Positions 1-8,532 of a DNA stretch of 64,000 bases are shown in pieces. The notes under the pieces are model-generated. The model was not told the origin of the DNA, did not search any database, and saw only the letters and a program-made list of their open reading frames with translations. Source of the DNA: Enterocloster asparagiformis (GTDB lineage: Bacteria; Bacillota; Clostridia; Lachnospirales; Lachnospiraceae). A program made the position numbers and the translations under genes. How positions within the stretch are numbered: the first letter of the stretch is position 1; each line of letters starts with the position of its first letter. The stretch covers positions 95,534 through 159,533 of the forward strand of contig JAGZSY010000010.1 of the NCBI GenBank assembly GCA_018380885.1. The letters run 5' to 3'.

Positions 1-1
1 G

Positions 2-1471
2 CACGATCTGCGCATGGCGGTGGACAAAAAGATCCGCCGGCTGCCGCTGGCCTATTTTGACGGCAACACCTTCGGCGATGTGCTGAGCCGCGTCACAAAT
101 GACGTGGACACCATCGACACCTCGCTCCAGCAGAGCATAAGCCAGGTCATCACGGCTGTCTGTACGATGATTTTCATTTTCGTGATGATGCTGGTGGTCA
201 GCCCGATTCTGACCCTGATCGGTGTTTGTGTGATCCCGCTCTGCGGCTTTGTGAGCATGAAAGTTGTAAAACATTCCCAGAAATATTTTCAGGGCCAGCA
301 GACCGCCCTGGGCGATCTCACCGGATACGTGGAGGAAATGTACAACGGGCAGAACGTCATCGCCGCTTTCGGCAAAGAAGAAGATATCATCGGCAATTTC
401 GAGGTCATTAACCAGCGGCTCTACACCAACGGCTGGCGGGCGCAATTTTCTTCCAGCATCATCATGCCGCTGACCCAGGCCCTGACAAACATCGGCTATG
501 TAGGTGTTGCGGTTGTCAGCGGCTGGCTCTGCATAAACGGAAGGCTGAGCATCGGCATGATTCAGTCCTTTATCCAGTATCTGCGCCAGTTCTCCCAGCC
601 CATTAACCAGATCTCCAACATCGCCAATATCATGCAGGCGACCATGGCCGCGGCCCAGAGGGTATTTGAATTTCTGGACGCCAGGGAGGAGGTACCTGAG
701 GCCCAGGTGCTGCAATTCCCGAAAAAGCCTGAGGGAAATGTGGACTTCAACCACGTGCAGTTCGGCTACTCGGACGACCAGCTGCTGATCCACGATCTGG
801 ACCTCCACGTGCAATCAGGAGACAAGATTGCCATCGTCGGCCCCACCGGAGCCGGCAAAACCACGCTGGTCAATCTGATCCTCCGATTTTACGATGTGAA
901 GGGCGGGAGCATCACCATCGACGGCGTGGACGTGCGGGACATGAACCGTGAGGCCCTCCGCTCAATGATCGGCATGGTATTGCAGGACACCTGGCTTTTC
1001 TCCGGCACAATCAAGGACAATATCCGCTACGGAAAGCTGTCCGCCACCGACGAGGAAGTGGTCCAGGCGGCAAAAGCGGCCCATGCACATGGGTTTATCA
1101 TGGCTATGCCGGGCGGATACGATATGCAGCTCCACGAGGGAGCCTCCAACATCGCCCAGGGCCAGAGACAGCTTTTGACCATCGCGAGGGCCTTCCTGTC
1201 CGACCCGGAAATCCTGATTCTCGACGAGGCCACCTCGTCCGTGGACACCAGAACCGAGGTGGCGATCCAGAAGGCCACGAACAAGCTGATGGAAGGCCGC
1301 ACCAGCTTTGTCATCGCCCACCGCCTATCCACCATCAAGGACGCGCAGCTGATCGTCTATATGGAACACGGCGATATCAAGGAGGTGGGAAACCACCGGG
1401 AACTTCTTGCCAGGGGCGGTTACTATGCCGCGCTGTATAACAGTCAGTTCGCGGCGGAAAACGCGGGGTAG
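2..1471 (+). CDS. ABC exporter, fused permease and ATPase, 5' partial
   Basis: The reading frame is open from base 2, so the N-terminus lies outside the window. The visible part begins within the first membrane helices (RLPLAYFD, typical of the region before TM2), continues through the remaining membrane helices, and ends with a full nucleotide-binding domain. Seen motifs: Walker A GPTGAGKTT, Q-loop VLQDTW, a slightly altered signature NIAQGQRQ, Walker B ILILDEATSSVD and H-loop IAHRLST. This is the architecture of half-size type IV exporters such as YheH/YknV or LmrCD subunits, which usually pair as heterodimers; a partner gene would lie upstream. The substrate cannot be told from the sequence, so multidrug or lipid export is family knowledge. 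The gene ends in a clear intrinsic terminator and converges on the surface protein gene. Confidence 0.93.
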   Translation, partial: HDLRMAVDKKIRRLPLAYFDGNTFGDVLSRVTNDVDTIDTSLQQSISQVITAVCTMIFIFVMMLVVSPILTLIGVCVIPLCGFVSMKVVKHSQKYFQGQQTALGDLTGYVEEMYNGQNVIAAFGKEEDIIGNFEVINQRLYTNGWRAQFSSSIIMPLTQALTNIGYVGVAVVSGWLCINGRLSIGMIQSFIQYLRQFSQPINQISNIANIMQATMAAAQRVFEFLDAREEVPEAQVLQFPKKPEGNVDFNHVQFGYSDDQLLIHDLDLHVQSGDKIAIVGPTGAGKTTLVNLILRFYDVKGGSITIDGVDVRDMNREALRSMIGMVLQDTWLFSGTIKDNIRYGKLSATDEEVVQAAKAAHAHGFIMAMPGGYDMQLHEGASNIAQGQRQLLTIARAFLSDPEILILDEATSSVDTRTEVAIQKATNKLMEGRTSFVIAHRLSTIKDAQLIVYMEHGDIKEVGNHRELLARGGYYAALYNSQFAAENAG

Positions 1472-1488
1472 GGACCCCTTAAACCCAG

Positions 1489-1525
1489 AAAGCGGGTGGA
1501 GGAGATATTTCCTTCACCCGCTTTT
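1489..1525 (+). terminator. Intrinsic terminator of the ABC exporter
   Basis: A ten-base-pair stem AAAGCGGGTG / CACCCGCTTT encloses a 16-nt loop and runs into TTTTATAT on the plus strand, 17 bases after the exporter stop codon. Confidence 0.8.
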
Positions 1526-1681
1526 ATATACCTGTGCTTTTTCGGTCTCCGCCTTATTTCACCATACGGCAAAATGCACTAACCGGCACGTTTTTATTCC
1601 CGCCGCCGCAGCCTGCGCTTCATATAGGACCGGCCATGGCTTCACGCTCTATTTTCTCCCTGTGGGAAATGAACCGGCTGT

Positions 1682-4600
1682 TCACTGTACCCATACGCCT
1701 TCATCATTCACCGTATACCCGTCCGGCGTGACCCGGTTCACGTAGAGCAGCCCCTGTTCTCGGCCCTGCCTCGGCTCGAAGTAGTACCACGCGCCGTCGA
1801 TCATATTCCAGCCTGTGTACATATAGCCCTGATCGCCGTCGTGGTAGGGATGCAGGTAATACCGCTTCCCGTCCTTGTCCGTGTACCAGCCGCTTTCCAT
1901 GTATCCCTCCCGGTTGAAGTGGTACCATTTCCAGCTGTCCTTCCAGGGCAGGAAATACCAGCCGTCCGACGGCCATGTGCGGTTCACATACTCGTACCAC
2001 CAGCCCACGTCGTTTTGAATCCAGCGACCTGTTCTGATCTCGCCGGAGCCGGAGCCGCCGCCATGGCCGGACGCTGAACCCGCCGTGTCATAGGCCAGAC
2101 CGTAGGTGGAGAATTTGCTCACATGGAGAATCATATTGTCGCCGGACACCTCGAAATACTCCTCCCCGTCCGGAAGCTTCTGGACCACGCCCTCGTGTAT
2201 TCGCAGAACCTGGATATTCACCTTGTCGGAAAGCCCCTCAACCGGTATAACGATCTTGATCAACTGTGGCAGGCTTGTGAGCCGTGTGCTGCTTCCCGAT
2301 GTCTGACCTGCCTCTGTCACAGTTTTCAACACCTTCAGGTCCAGTATCATCAGCTCGCTTCCGCTTCCCGCGCCGGACTCGATCTTCTCCACATCCTCCT
2401 TGACCGACTGATCCTCCCGCTCCTTTTGCTTCGCGGTCAGCTTGATTTCCACGCTTCCCCCGGCCGCCAGTTTGTCTAAATCCTCCTGCGTGATGCCGCT
2501 CTCGTCCTCCGTGACCAGGTTCTCCGCCCTGTATAAATCATCCAGATGGTCCGCGGCCACCGGCGGCGTGCCCGCCTGCACCTCCACAATGGTGCTCTTG
2601 TCGCCGTCCGGCATATCGATATCGCTGTTCACCATCTCGTCACCGATCTCAACGATTCTGGTGATCACCTGCAGCTTTCCTCCTGGCGGCGTCCGTCTTG
2701 CCACCAGGCTGTAGATACCGCAGGGCAGAAATTCAAATTTGTACGCCCCGTCCTCCGCCGTCACCACCGGCTTGCCAACAAGGGTTCCGTCCGTGCCTCC
2801 CTGGCGCACCTCCACGGTGACCATTGCGATGGGGTGGCCGTTTTCCCTCACAATACCGCTGATACCGCCTGAAACTTTTACGGTAATCCGGCAGTCGGCG
2901 GTCTTGCCTGCGTCCTCCGTCTTAACCGTCACCACCGCGTTCCCTGTTCCCAGCGCAGTCACCACTCCCTGAGCGCTGACCGACGCCACCGCCGGGTCGC
3001 TGCTGCTCCAGGTGACATTCTGATAGGTGGCGTCGGATGGTTCCAACACAGCTGTCAAATCTGCCGATCCGCCCACGCCAAGGGTCACCTCGGACGGCTT
3101 GATTTTCACGCCCGTGACCGGCTTCACCACGTACTTTTCAACAATGTACGGTCCCGCCTCCGCGCTGGGCAGCATGGTGCCCTCCCCCTTAACGCGGACG
3201 TAATAGGCGCCGGGCGCCAGGTCTGAAGCCTCCCGGACGGCCGCGTCCGTCCAACTGGGCTCCGAATCCAGGCGGTACTCCATTTCAGACGTCACATGCT
3301 CCAGCTTTCCGTCATTGGAATCCACATAGGTCTCAGATGCTGTCCCGATACCGGATGGGGCCTCTGCCCGCGTGAGGCCGATGATCTGCGCCTCCGAATC
3401 CAGGAAGGTCGTGTGATTGCCGTTTTGGATCACCTGGATTCCCCAGGAGATATCCACTTGGTCCTCCGCCAGGACCACTTCCGTTCCATCCTCCACCTCA
3501 GTCCATGTATCGCCCCCGTCCAGGGAATACCGCATATTGGATTTCAAATTGGAGAGGGTCATGTCCGAGGCCTCAAATACTGCCTGGGGCGTGTCCATTG
3601 GCACCGGCGGGACCGTGCCCACAGCCACCTGGGCTGCCTCTCCCTCCAGATAGTTTTCCGTCTCCTTCTCCCGTATCCAGTAAGCGCCCGCCTCCAGGTT
3701 TTCAACAGCAGTACCCGTAAGGGCTACATCGCTCCACAGCGACCCGTCTGTGGAAATCTCGTAAGCAATCCCCTCTGTCAGGCCGGTGATTTTTCCGTCG
3801 CCCGCCTCCGGATAAGTCTCGTCCACTCCCTCCGCCTGCGGAGCCGCCGGCCCTTTTGCCTTGCTGATATCCGCCCGCGGGCCGGAGGGCGTCTCTTTCA
3901 GCTCATAATAATCCTGATCCGCGCCGTTTATCGTGATGTTGGAGACTGTAACAGTCTTATCCTTCCCAGCGTTGGCGTCTGAAAACGCGCCGTCCGCTGT
4001 GAAGCCTACCGTATCCCCGTTTATCCTGCCTTCTGCAATCTGAATTTTCACCACAGCTTCCACGCTGCCGTCGTACACCTTGTCCTCAGCGGCGGCGGTC
4101 ACCGTGAGCTGCCGTTTACCCACCGCTTTGGTCGCTTCCGAGGAAATACTCCCACCATAGTTTTCCGCCGTCACCGCAGCCTGGATCGCCTTGCCCACAT
4201 CTGCCTTAACCGCCGTATAGGTATTCCCGGCCGCGCCAACAATCTTTATTCCGTCGCGGTACCATTCATAGGACAGGGCGCCCGGTTCCACCACCGTAAG
4301 CTCCGCGGACGCTTCCAGCACGTCCCCGTAGCGCGGCGCGGCGTTGTTTACAATGACCGTGCCCACCAAATCCGGCTTCTGGGTGGTAAAGGAGACTGAT
4401 GTCCGCCCGCTTTTATTTCCCGCCTTGTCCACCACCGCCAGGTACAGGACGTAATTTGTGCGCGGCGTCAGTCCCTCCACCTGGAAGGTGATCTCACGAT
4501 TCGCTGTCTCAACGGCGGTAGTATTGCTGCCGACGATGTCCGTCACCGAGGGGGCGGTCTCAGTGGATTTTTTTATCATATAATGATAGGTTCCCGTGTC

Positions 4601-7582
4601 ATTTGAGGTAAACGCAGCTTTAGCGCTTTCCTTCCCGATTTCACTTACCCCCGCCCCGCTGATGGTTGGGGCGGTTTTGTCCAGCTTCACCGTGACCGCG
4701 GCGGTCTCGGCGTAATTGCCCGCCGCATCCTGGGCCTTGAATGTATAGGAATGCGCTCCCTCCTGTGTTACGGTGTATTTGTAGGGGGAGGCGCCGAAGC
4801 TGTTGATCTCCGAGTATGCTCCCTGATCCATTTTGACAAACAGCTTTGTGACGCCCACATTATCTGAGAATGTCAGCGTGAGCACCACATTCTGGTTCTG
4901 CCAGCCGTCCGGCGGGGCGGACACCGAAATCTGGGGCGGGATGTTTTCGACCCACTTGGCGTAGAGCGTCGTATCGCCGTCCAGGGTGCTGTTCTCAAAA
5001 TCCCACTCCTGTTTCAACGCCGCATCCTTGTACCAGCCCGCAAAGTTGTAACCAGACCGGGTGGGGTCGGCAGGCTTCGTCACCTTGCCGTCCACGTCAC
5101 CGGTGAAATCCCCCACCGGGCTCCCCCCATTGGAGTTGAACTTGACCGTGACGCTGCTGGCCCTGAATTTCACGGATACTGTGGTATTGGCTCTGATATC
5201 CTTGATCGTATATGCGGTCGGATTCTCCGCGAGATCAATCTTAATCCCGTTTACCATGACCTCGCTGACTTCGCATTTTGCCGCCGGAGTGTAGGCGATT
5301 GTCAAATCCTCGCCCTGCTGGGCGTAGAATTTTTCGGGATCAAAGGTATCCTTCTCGCCCAAAAGGGCTGTTTTTTTGTAATAATCCTTATAGACAACGT
5401 CACTGTCCGTCTTATTCCCGTATTTCCCGCTGTAGGAAACAGTTCCGTCTCCGATTACTGTGGGGGTGACGACGCGCGGTTTGAATACAAGAATTCTATT
5501 TGTTTTGGCATCCTCAGCCGTCAGAGTAGTATTTGACAAAGCCGTATAATCATACTTGTTATAGATATAAAGCTTGCTGGCTCCCCACCTTGAATTATAG
5601 GTTTTTGTGTTAATTCCCACTTTACAGGATGACAGCATGGACATACAATTGACGCCGCTTTTAAACTCAAAATTGCTGATATCCATCGCCGCCAGATTTG
5701 AACAGCCGTTAAACATATTATTCATGTCTGTCACATTCTGAATATTAAACTTATTTGTATTAAACGTCAGGTCCGTAAGGCTGGTACAGGCATTAAACAT
5801 ATATCCCATATTCGTCACGTTCGAGGTTGCAAAGCTACTTAGATCCAGCTCTGTCAGAGATTTGCATCCATAAAACATTTGACTCATGTCTGTTACATTC
5901 TGCGTATCAAACGTTGTAATATCTAGGGTCGTTAAACTGGCACATTGACGAAACATACTAGACATACCCGTTACATTTACGGTACGAAGCGGAGTGAGAT
6001 CCAGCTCTTTTAAATTACTGCAGAAGGAAAACATAGAGCTCATTTTCTGAACGCCGGGGGCATTGATCTGATCAAAGTTCAATGTAGTCAAATTTGTACA
6101 ACTGTAGAACATAGCTGCCATGTCGGTTACACTGGGAATATCCATACCGCTCAAATTGACGCTGGTCAGGTTCCCACACCCTTCGAACATACTCTTCATG
6201 GTTGTAAGCTTGGGGGCTTGGAGACCGCTTAAATTCATGCTCTCCAAATCGGAACAGGAGCTGAACATTTTACTCATATCTGTCACATTGCGTACATTGA
6301 GATTTCGTATATCCAGGCTGATCAGACCGCTGCCTTTGAACATTTCGGTCATATTCGTTACGTTTTGGGTATTGAGACGGCTTATATCAAGAGCGGTCAG
6401 GGCAGAACATCCCTTGAACATCCACTTCATATTGACTGCCTTATCCGTATTCATATGGCTGATATCTAATTCTGTCATCTTGCAGCTGTCAAAAAAACCC
6501 AGAAAACTCTCGGTCGCGCTGGTATCAAGACCGCTAATATCCATTTCCGTACAACTTGTAAGCCCGTAGAATAAATTGGCCGCGTTTTTAGGCGTCTTGA
6601 CCCCTTGCCTGACAATAACCTTCTTAATATTTTCTTTATACGCATTCCAGCCCTGGCTTACCGCGCTTGCAAGCTCTTCAAGCTCACCGCTGCTTCCGTT
6701 GGACGGCGAGATCGTCATTGTCCCATTCGCATCGATCACCCAGCTGCATGTCCCGCTGGTACCGCTTGCCATATCCGCCAACGGGCGCATCTCCTCCAAC
6801 CGCTCCGCCAAATTCCACAGACCCATCAGCTTGTCCACGGACTCTGCATCGATCTGCTCCCGCTCCTCATCGGCGAGCGCGTCATAGGCCTCCTTTGCCT
6901 TTCGGATATCCTTCAACACCTGTTCCATATCTGAAAACCATTTTGCATATTCCGGGTCGCTGTCGCCGGGGACATCCTCGTAAATGCTGTCCACTGTAGG
7001 CAGGGCGTCTATGCGGCGCAGCAAGGCCGCCACTGCGTCTGTCTCCCGGTCCGGCACGGGTACGAGGCCGTTTTCATCCATCACATACGCGCCAAGGCAT
7101 TCCGAGAGGTCGGCGTTCTCCTTAAAACACACCGGGCAGTTTTCATCTATGGAATCCTCCGTACAGAGGACCTGGCAGGTACATTCCGCATCGTCTCCGT
7201 CAAGCCCGGTATCCGCGCCGCTATGCGCACCGTTTGATCCGGAGCTGACCGGATATTTACCGGATTCAGAACTGCCAGATTCATTTTCTGCGGTGCCAGT
7301 GGTTCCAGATTCATTTTCTCCGGACCCGGGGAGAATTGTTTCGGTATTTCCGCTCTCTCCGCGGCCAGGTTCTCCGTTTCCTACGTCTCCGGGGCGATCG
7401 CTTCCTGTGCTTCCAGGACGTTCACTTTCTGTGCTTCCGGGCTGTTCGCTCCCTGCGTCCCCGGGGTGTTCACTTCCTGCGTCTCCAAGGTGTTCGCTTC
7501 CTGTGCTTCCAGGATGTTCGCTTCCTGCGCCTCCGGGTTCTCCACTTCCTGCGTCTCCGGCCTGTTCGGTTCCGCCGCCCAC
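1682..7582 (-). CDS. Giant BspA-like leucine-rich-repeat surface protein (body of a frameshifted gene)
   Basis: This frame encodes about 1966 residues from a GTG at 7582, but the frame is open further upstream to the G11 tract at 7752-7762. A secretion signal in another frame (7747-7923) sits just beyond it, so the true gene is very likely 1682-7923. Domain order in this numbering: 8-residue Gly/Ser/Glu/Pro repeats (4-75); a Cys-rich segment CTCQVLCTED with CPVC (about 133-152); coiled region; about fifteen BspA/DUF285 leucine-rich repeats of the form VTDMSKMF...C..L..L (about 320-650); a Listeria-Bacteroides repeat containing GYNFAGWYKD; Ig/fibronectin-like modules; a YDG domain (DKVYDG); a Big_2 domain (VTWSSSDPAVASVS); a carboxypeptidase-regulatory-like domain; and C-terminal choline-binding-type repeats (GWYTDKDGKRYYL, GAWYYF). 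The family are surface adhesins or internalin-like proteins; the C-terminal repeats would hold it non-covalently on the wall. Confidence 0.88.
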   Translation of the reverse strand: MGGGTEQAGDAGSGEPGGAGSEHPGSTGSEHLGDAGSEHPGDAGSEQPGSTESERPGSTGSDRPGDVGNGEPGRGESGNTETILPGSGENESGTTGTAENESGSSESGKYPVSSGSNGAHSGADTGLDGDDAECTCQVLCTEDSIDENCPVCFKENADLSECLGAYVMDENGLVPVPDRETDAVAALLRRIDALPTVDSIYEDVPGDSDPEYAKWFSDMEQVLKDIRKAKEAYDALADEEREQIDAESVDKLMGLWNLAERLEEMRPLADMASGTSGTCSWVIDANGTMTISPSNGSSGELEELASAVSQGWNAYKENIKKVIVRQGVKTPKNAANLFYGLTSCTEMDISGLDTSATESFLGFFDSCKMTELDISHMNTDKAVNMKWMFKGCSALTALDISRLNTQNVTNMTEMFKGSGLISLDIRNLNVRNVTDMSKMFSSCSDLESMNLSGLQAPKLTTMKSMFEGCGNLTSVNLSGMDIPSVTDMAAMFYSCTNLTTLNFDQINAPGVQKMSSMFSFCSNLKELDLTPLRTVNVTGMSSMFRQCASLTTLDITTFDTQNVTDMSQMFYGCKSLTELDLSSFATSNVTNMGYMFNACTSLTDLTFNTNKFNIQNVTDMNNMFNGCSNLAAMDISNFEFKSGVNCMSMLSSCKVGINTKTYNSRWGASKLYIYNKYDYTALSNTTLTAEDAKTNRILVFKPRVVTPTVIGDGTVSYSGKYGNKTDSDVVYKDYYKKTALLGEKDTFDPEKFYAQQGEDLTIAYTPAAKCEVSEVMVNGIKIDLAENPTAYTIKDIRANTTVSVKFRASSVTVKFNSNGGSPVGDFTGDVDGKVTKPADPTRSGYNFAGWYKDAALKQEWDFENSTLDGDTTLYAKWVENIPPQISVSAPPDGWQNQNVVLTLTFSDNVGVTKLFVKMDQGAYSEINSFGASPYKYTVTQEGAHSYTFKAQDAAGNYAETAAVTVKLDKTAPTISGAGVSEIGKESAKAAFTSNDTGTYHYMIKKSTETAPSVTDIVGSNTTAVETANREITFQVEGLTPRTNYVLYLAVVDKAGNKSGRTSVSFTTQKPDLVGTVIVNNAAPRYGDVLEASAELTVVEPGALSYEWYRDGIKIVGAAGNTYTAVKADVGKAIQAAVTAENYGGSISSEATKAVGKRQLTVTAAAEDKVYDGSVEAVVKIQIAEGRINGDTVGFTADGAFSDANAGKDKTVTVSNITINGADQDYYELKETPSGPRADISKAKGPAAPQAEGVDETYPEAGDGKITGLTEGIAYEISTDGSLWSDVALTGTAVENLEAGAYWIREKETENYLEGEAAQVAVGTVPPVPMDTPQAVFEASDMTLSNLKSNMRYSLDGGDTWTEVEDGTEVVLAEDQVDISWGIQVIQNGNHTTFLDSEAQIIGLTRAEAPSGIGTASETYVDSNDGKLEHVTSEMEYRLDSEPSWTDAAVREASDLAPGAYYVRVKGEGTMLPSAEAGPYIVEKYVVKPVTGVKIKPSEVTLGVGGSADLTAVLEPSDATYQNVTWSSSDPAVASVSAQGVVTALGTGNAVVTVKTEDAGKTADCRITVKVSGGISGIVRENGHPIAMVTVEVRQGGTDGTLVGKPVVTAEDGAYKFEFLPCGIYSLVARRTPPGGKLQVITRIVEIGDEMVNSDIDMPDGDKSTIVEVQAGTPPVAADHLDDLYRAENLVTEDESGITQEDLDKLAAGGSVEIKLTAKQKEREDQSVKEDVEKIESGAGSGSELMILDLKVLKTVTEAGQTSGSSTRLTSLPQLIKIVIPVEGLSDKVNIQVLRIHEGVVQKLPDGEEYFEVSGDNMILHVSKFSTYGLAYDTAGSASGHGGGSGSGEIRTGRWIQNDVGWWYEYVNRTWPSDGWYFLPWKDSWKWYHFNREGYMESGWYTDKDGKRYYLHPYHDGDQGYMYTGWNMIDGAWYYFEPRQGREQGLLYVNRVTPDGYTVNDEGVWVQ
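7358..7573 (-). repeat. Nine 24-bp tandem repeats encoding an 8-residue motif
   Basis: Nine consecutive imperfect octapeptides of the type GSEHPGDA / GSEQPGST (variants GSGEPGGA, ESERPGST, GSDRPGDV). They form a hydrophilic stalk just after the secretion signal of the surface protein. The 24-bp unit keeps frame, so copy-number change would only alter stalk length. Confidence 0.85.
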
Positions 7583-7746
7583 GGAGCCTCCGCCTTCTCC
7601 GCTCCCTGCGCCTTCATTTTCTTGTGTTCCGGTATTCCTGTCTCCCGTGCTATCGCTTTCGCCATTGCCGGTTCCTTCGTTTTTATCAACTCCAGACTGT
7701 TGATTCTCAGAATCGCCATATTCGCTGTTCTCTTCTGAGCCCGAAA

Positions 7747-7923
7747 TTATACCCCCCCCCCCACTGCTCCCGCTTCCGTACTCCCGGCCTCCACACCATT
7801 TTTCTGAACTGCTCCGCTCTGGTTCGCCAATACCGTCACGGGAGAGATCCCCAGATTCAGTATCATGACCGCGGTTAACAACACTGCCAGCCCTTTACTC
7901 TTTATCTCATTCCATCGCAGCAT
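7747..7923 (-). CDS. Signal-peptide leader of the BspA-like protein, out of frame
   Basis: A start ATG at 7923 follows a G-rich Shine-Dalgarno (GGGGGTG). It opens MLRWNEIKSKGLAVLLTA, then a hydrophobic core and a likely Ala-X-Ala-type cleavage site VTVLANQ: a classic Sec signal peptide. The frame continues GVEAGSTEAGAVGGG and hits TAA right after the G tract. One extra G (G12), or two fewer (G9), would carry translation into the open body frame (GGGG then IISGSEEENSE). A TTG at 7938 is an alternative start, but the ATG has the better spacing. This is the 5' end of the large surface-protein gene, not an independent gene. Confidence 0.8.
   Translation of the reverse strand: MLRWNEIKSKGLAVLLTAVMILNLGISPVTVLANQSGAVQKNGVEAGSTEAGAVGGGV
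7752..7762 (-). repeat. Homopolymeric G11 tract at the frame break (candidate phase-variation switch)
   Basis: Eleven C residues on the plus strand (G11 on the coding strand) sit exactly between signal peptide and body. Homopolymers of this length slip readily in replication. A sequencing or assembly miscount is the main alternative. Confidence 0.85.
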
Positions 7924-7982
7924 CTTCTGCACCCCCAAATATTTATTTTCTGAATCAGTCCTGAATTTCTCTTAATATTTCG

Positions 7983-8010
7983 ATTTTAGCATACCAGATT
8001 TCAATTTCAA
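7983..8010 (-). promoter_or_regulatory. Promoter of the BspA-like surface protein
   Basis: On the minus strand TTGAAA (8010-8005) is followed after 16 bases by TAAAAT (7988-7983), about 60 bases before the ATG at 7923. It is the only good sigma-A-like pair seen there. Confidence 0.6.
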
Positions 8011-8014
8011 TTCA

Positions 8015-8056
8015 TTACACTTAGTTGACATTGTCTTACACTTATTTGACATTTGT
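8015..8056. repeat. Two copies of a 21-bp direct repeat
   Basis: TTACACTTAGTTGACATTGTC at 8015-8035 is followed directly by a close copy, TTACACTTATTTGACATTTG, from 8036. They lie just upstream of the surface-protein promoter. They could be regulator sites or a remnant of an insertion-sequence end; no transposase is present. Confidence 0.6.
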
Positions 8057-8094
8057 GACCCGGCTCCCGACGACAAACTGATCCAAAAAAGCAA

Positions 8095-8128
8095 GAGCCC
8101 CCAGGGGATTTTTCCTCTCTGGGGGCTC
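8095..8128 (-). terminator. Hairpin terminator, apparent relic of a second antitoxin RNA
   Basis: GAGCCCCCAG (8095-8104) pairs with CTGGGGGCTC (8119-8128). On the minus strand the stem is followed by TTGCTTTTTTGG, an intrinsic-terminator tail. The bases before it on the minus strand (GTCCCACAAGGCGCAAA) resemble those before the antitoxin terminator at 8456-8489 (GTCCACTGGACGCAAA), so this looks like the 3' half of a decayed copy of that RNA. Confidence 0.6.
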
Positions 8129-8279
8129 GGTTTGCGCCTTGTGGGACGGTATGAATTTTTCTGTTAAATGCCAGTTTTATAAAAAGGGGCGCTATACATG
8201 TACTATCCTGCCATACTTACGGTTATCCGCAACTACATTCAATTTTAGAAAAGCAACGTACATCTTATAACTTTACAGA

Positions 8280-8285
8280 TATAAT
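8280..8285 (+). promoter_or_regulatory. -10 element of the small toxin gene
   Basis: A perfect TATAAT lies 44 bases before the GTG start of the 28-residue peptide. The -35 region (CGTACA at 17-bp spacing) is weak. The leader holds the Shine-Dalgarno GGGAGAAGG. Confidence 0.55.
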
Positions 8286-8328
8286 TATTATGCTGTTGAC
8301 TCTTTCCAGCAGGGAGAAGGTGCGACCA

Positions 8329-8415
8329 GTGCAATACATAACCGCTTTTCTTATCTCTGTTGTGGCAGGTATAGTTTGCTACTATATTTGCAAATGGTTG
8401 GACAGAGATAAATAG
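8329..8415 (+). CDS. Small hydrophobic peptide, Fst-like type I toxin candidate
   Basis: A GTG start follows GGGAGAAGG by eight bases and encodes 28 residues: a short polar start (MQYITAF), one predicted membrane helix containing VVAGIVCYYI, and a charged tail KWLDRDK. Size, single helix and the charged C-terminal tail match Fst/Ldr-type membrane toxins of type I toxin-antitoxin systems. Support comes from the context: a convergent minus-strand promoter, a shared bidirectional hairpin, and a 13-nt direct repeat lying both in the toxin coding start and in the antisense transcript. In the par locus of pAD1 this arrangement gives an antisense RNA that blocks translation of the toxin. Toxicity itself is inferred. 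Confidence 0.75.
   Translation: MQYITAFLISVVAGIVCYYICKWLDRDK
8340..8352 (+). repeat. Direct repeat copy 1, toxin side
   Basis: AACCGCTTTTCTT overlaps toxin codons 4-8 and recurs at 8510-8522 in the antitoxin region. It gives the two RNAs a 13-nt complementary pairing patch away from the shared terminator. Confidence 0.7.
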
Positions 8416-8455
8416 CCAACAGTCTGCCTAAGTTATTCCTCTTCAAAAGGAAAAA

Positions 8456-8489
8456 GAAACCCCAAGGAGGTGCAACTCCTTGGGGTTTC
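8456..8489. terminator. Shared bidirectional terminator of the toxin-antitoxin module
   Basis: A perfect 14-bp stem GAAACCCCAAGGAG / CTCCTTGGGGTTTC with loop GTGCAA. The minus strand has a T-rich tail (TTTTTCC); the plus strand has a weaker one. Confidence 0.8.
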
Positions 8490-8509
8490 ACTTTGCGTCC
8501 AGTGGACAC

Positions 8510-8522
8510 AACCGCTTTTCTT
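8510..8522 (-). repeat. Direct repeat copy 2, antitoxin side
   Basis: Second copy of AACCGCTTTTCTT. Transcribed from the minus strand it is the complement of the copy inside the toxin ORF. Confidence 0.7.
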
Positions 8523-8532
8523 TGCTGAGATA

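Larger units (their letters stand above)
8450..8526 (-). ncRNA. Antisense antitoxin RNA of the type I module (predicted)
   Basis: A near-consensus minus-strand promoter predicts a start near 8526. The transcript of about 75 nt would contain AAGAAAAGCGGTT, complementary to the start of the toxin ORF, and end at the perfect hairpin 8456-8489 followed by TTTTTCCTTTT. It converges on the toxin mRNA and shares its terminator, as RNA II does in Fst/par loci. Ends are estimated from promoter and hairpin only. Confidence 0.65.

Noticed and set aside
7336-7878. Plus-strand open frames across the adhesin N-terminus
   Set aside because: They are the complement of the 24-bp repeats and have no ribosome site.
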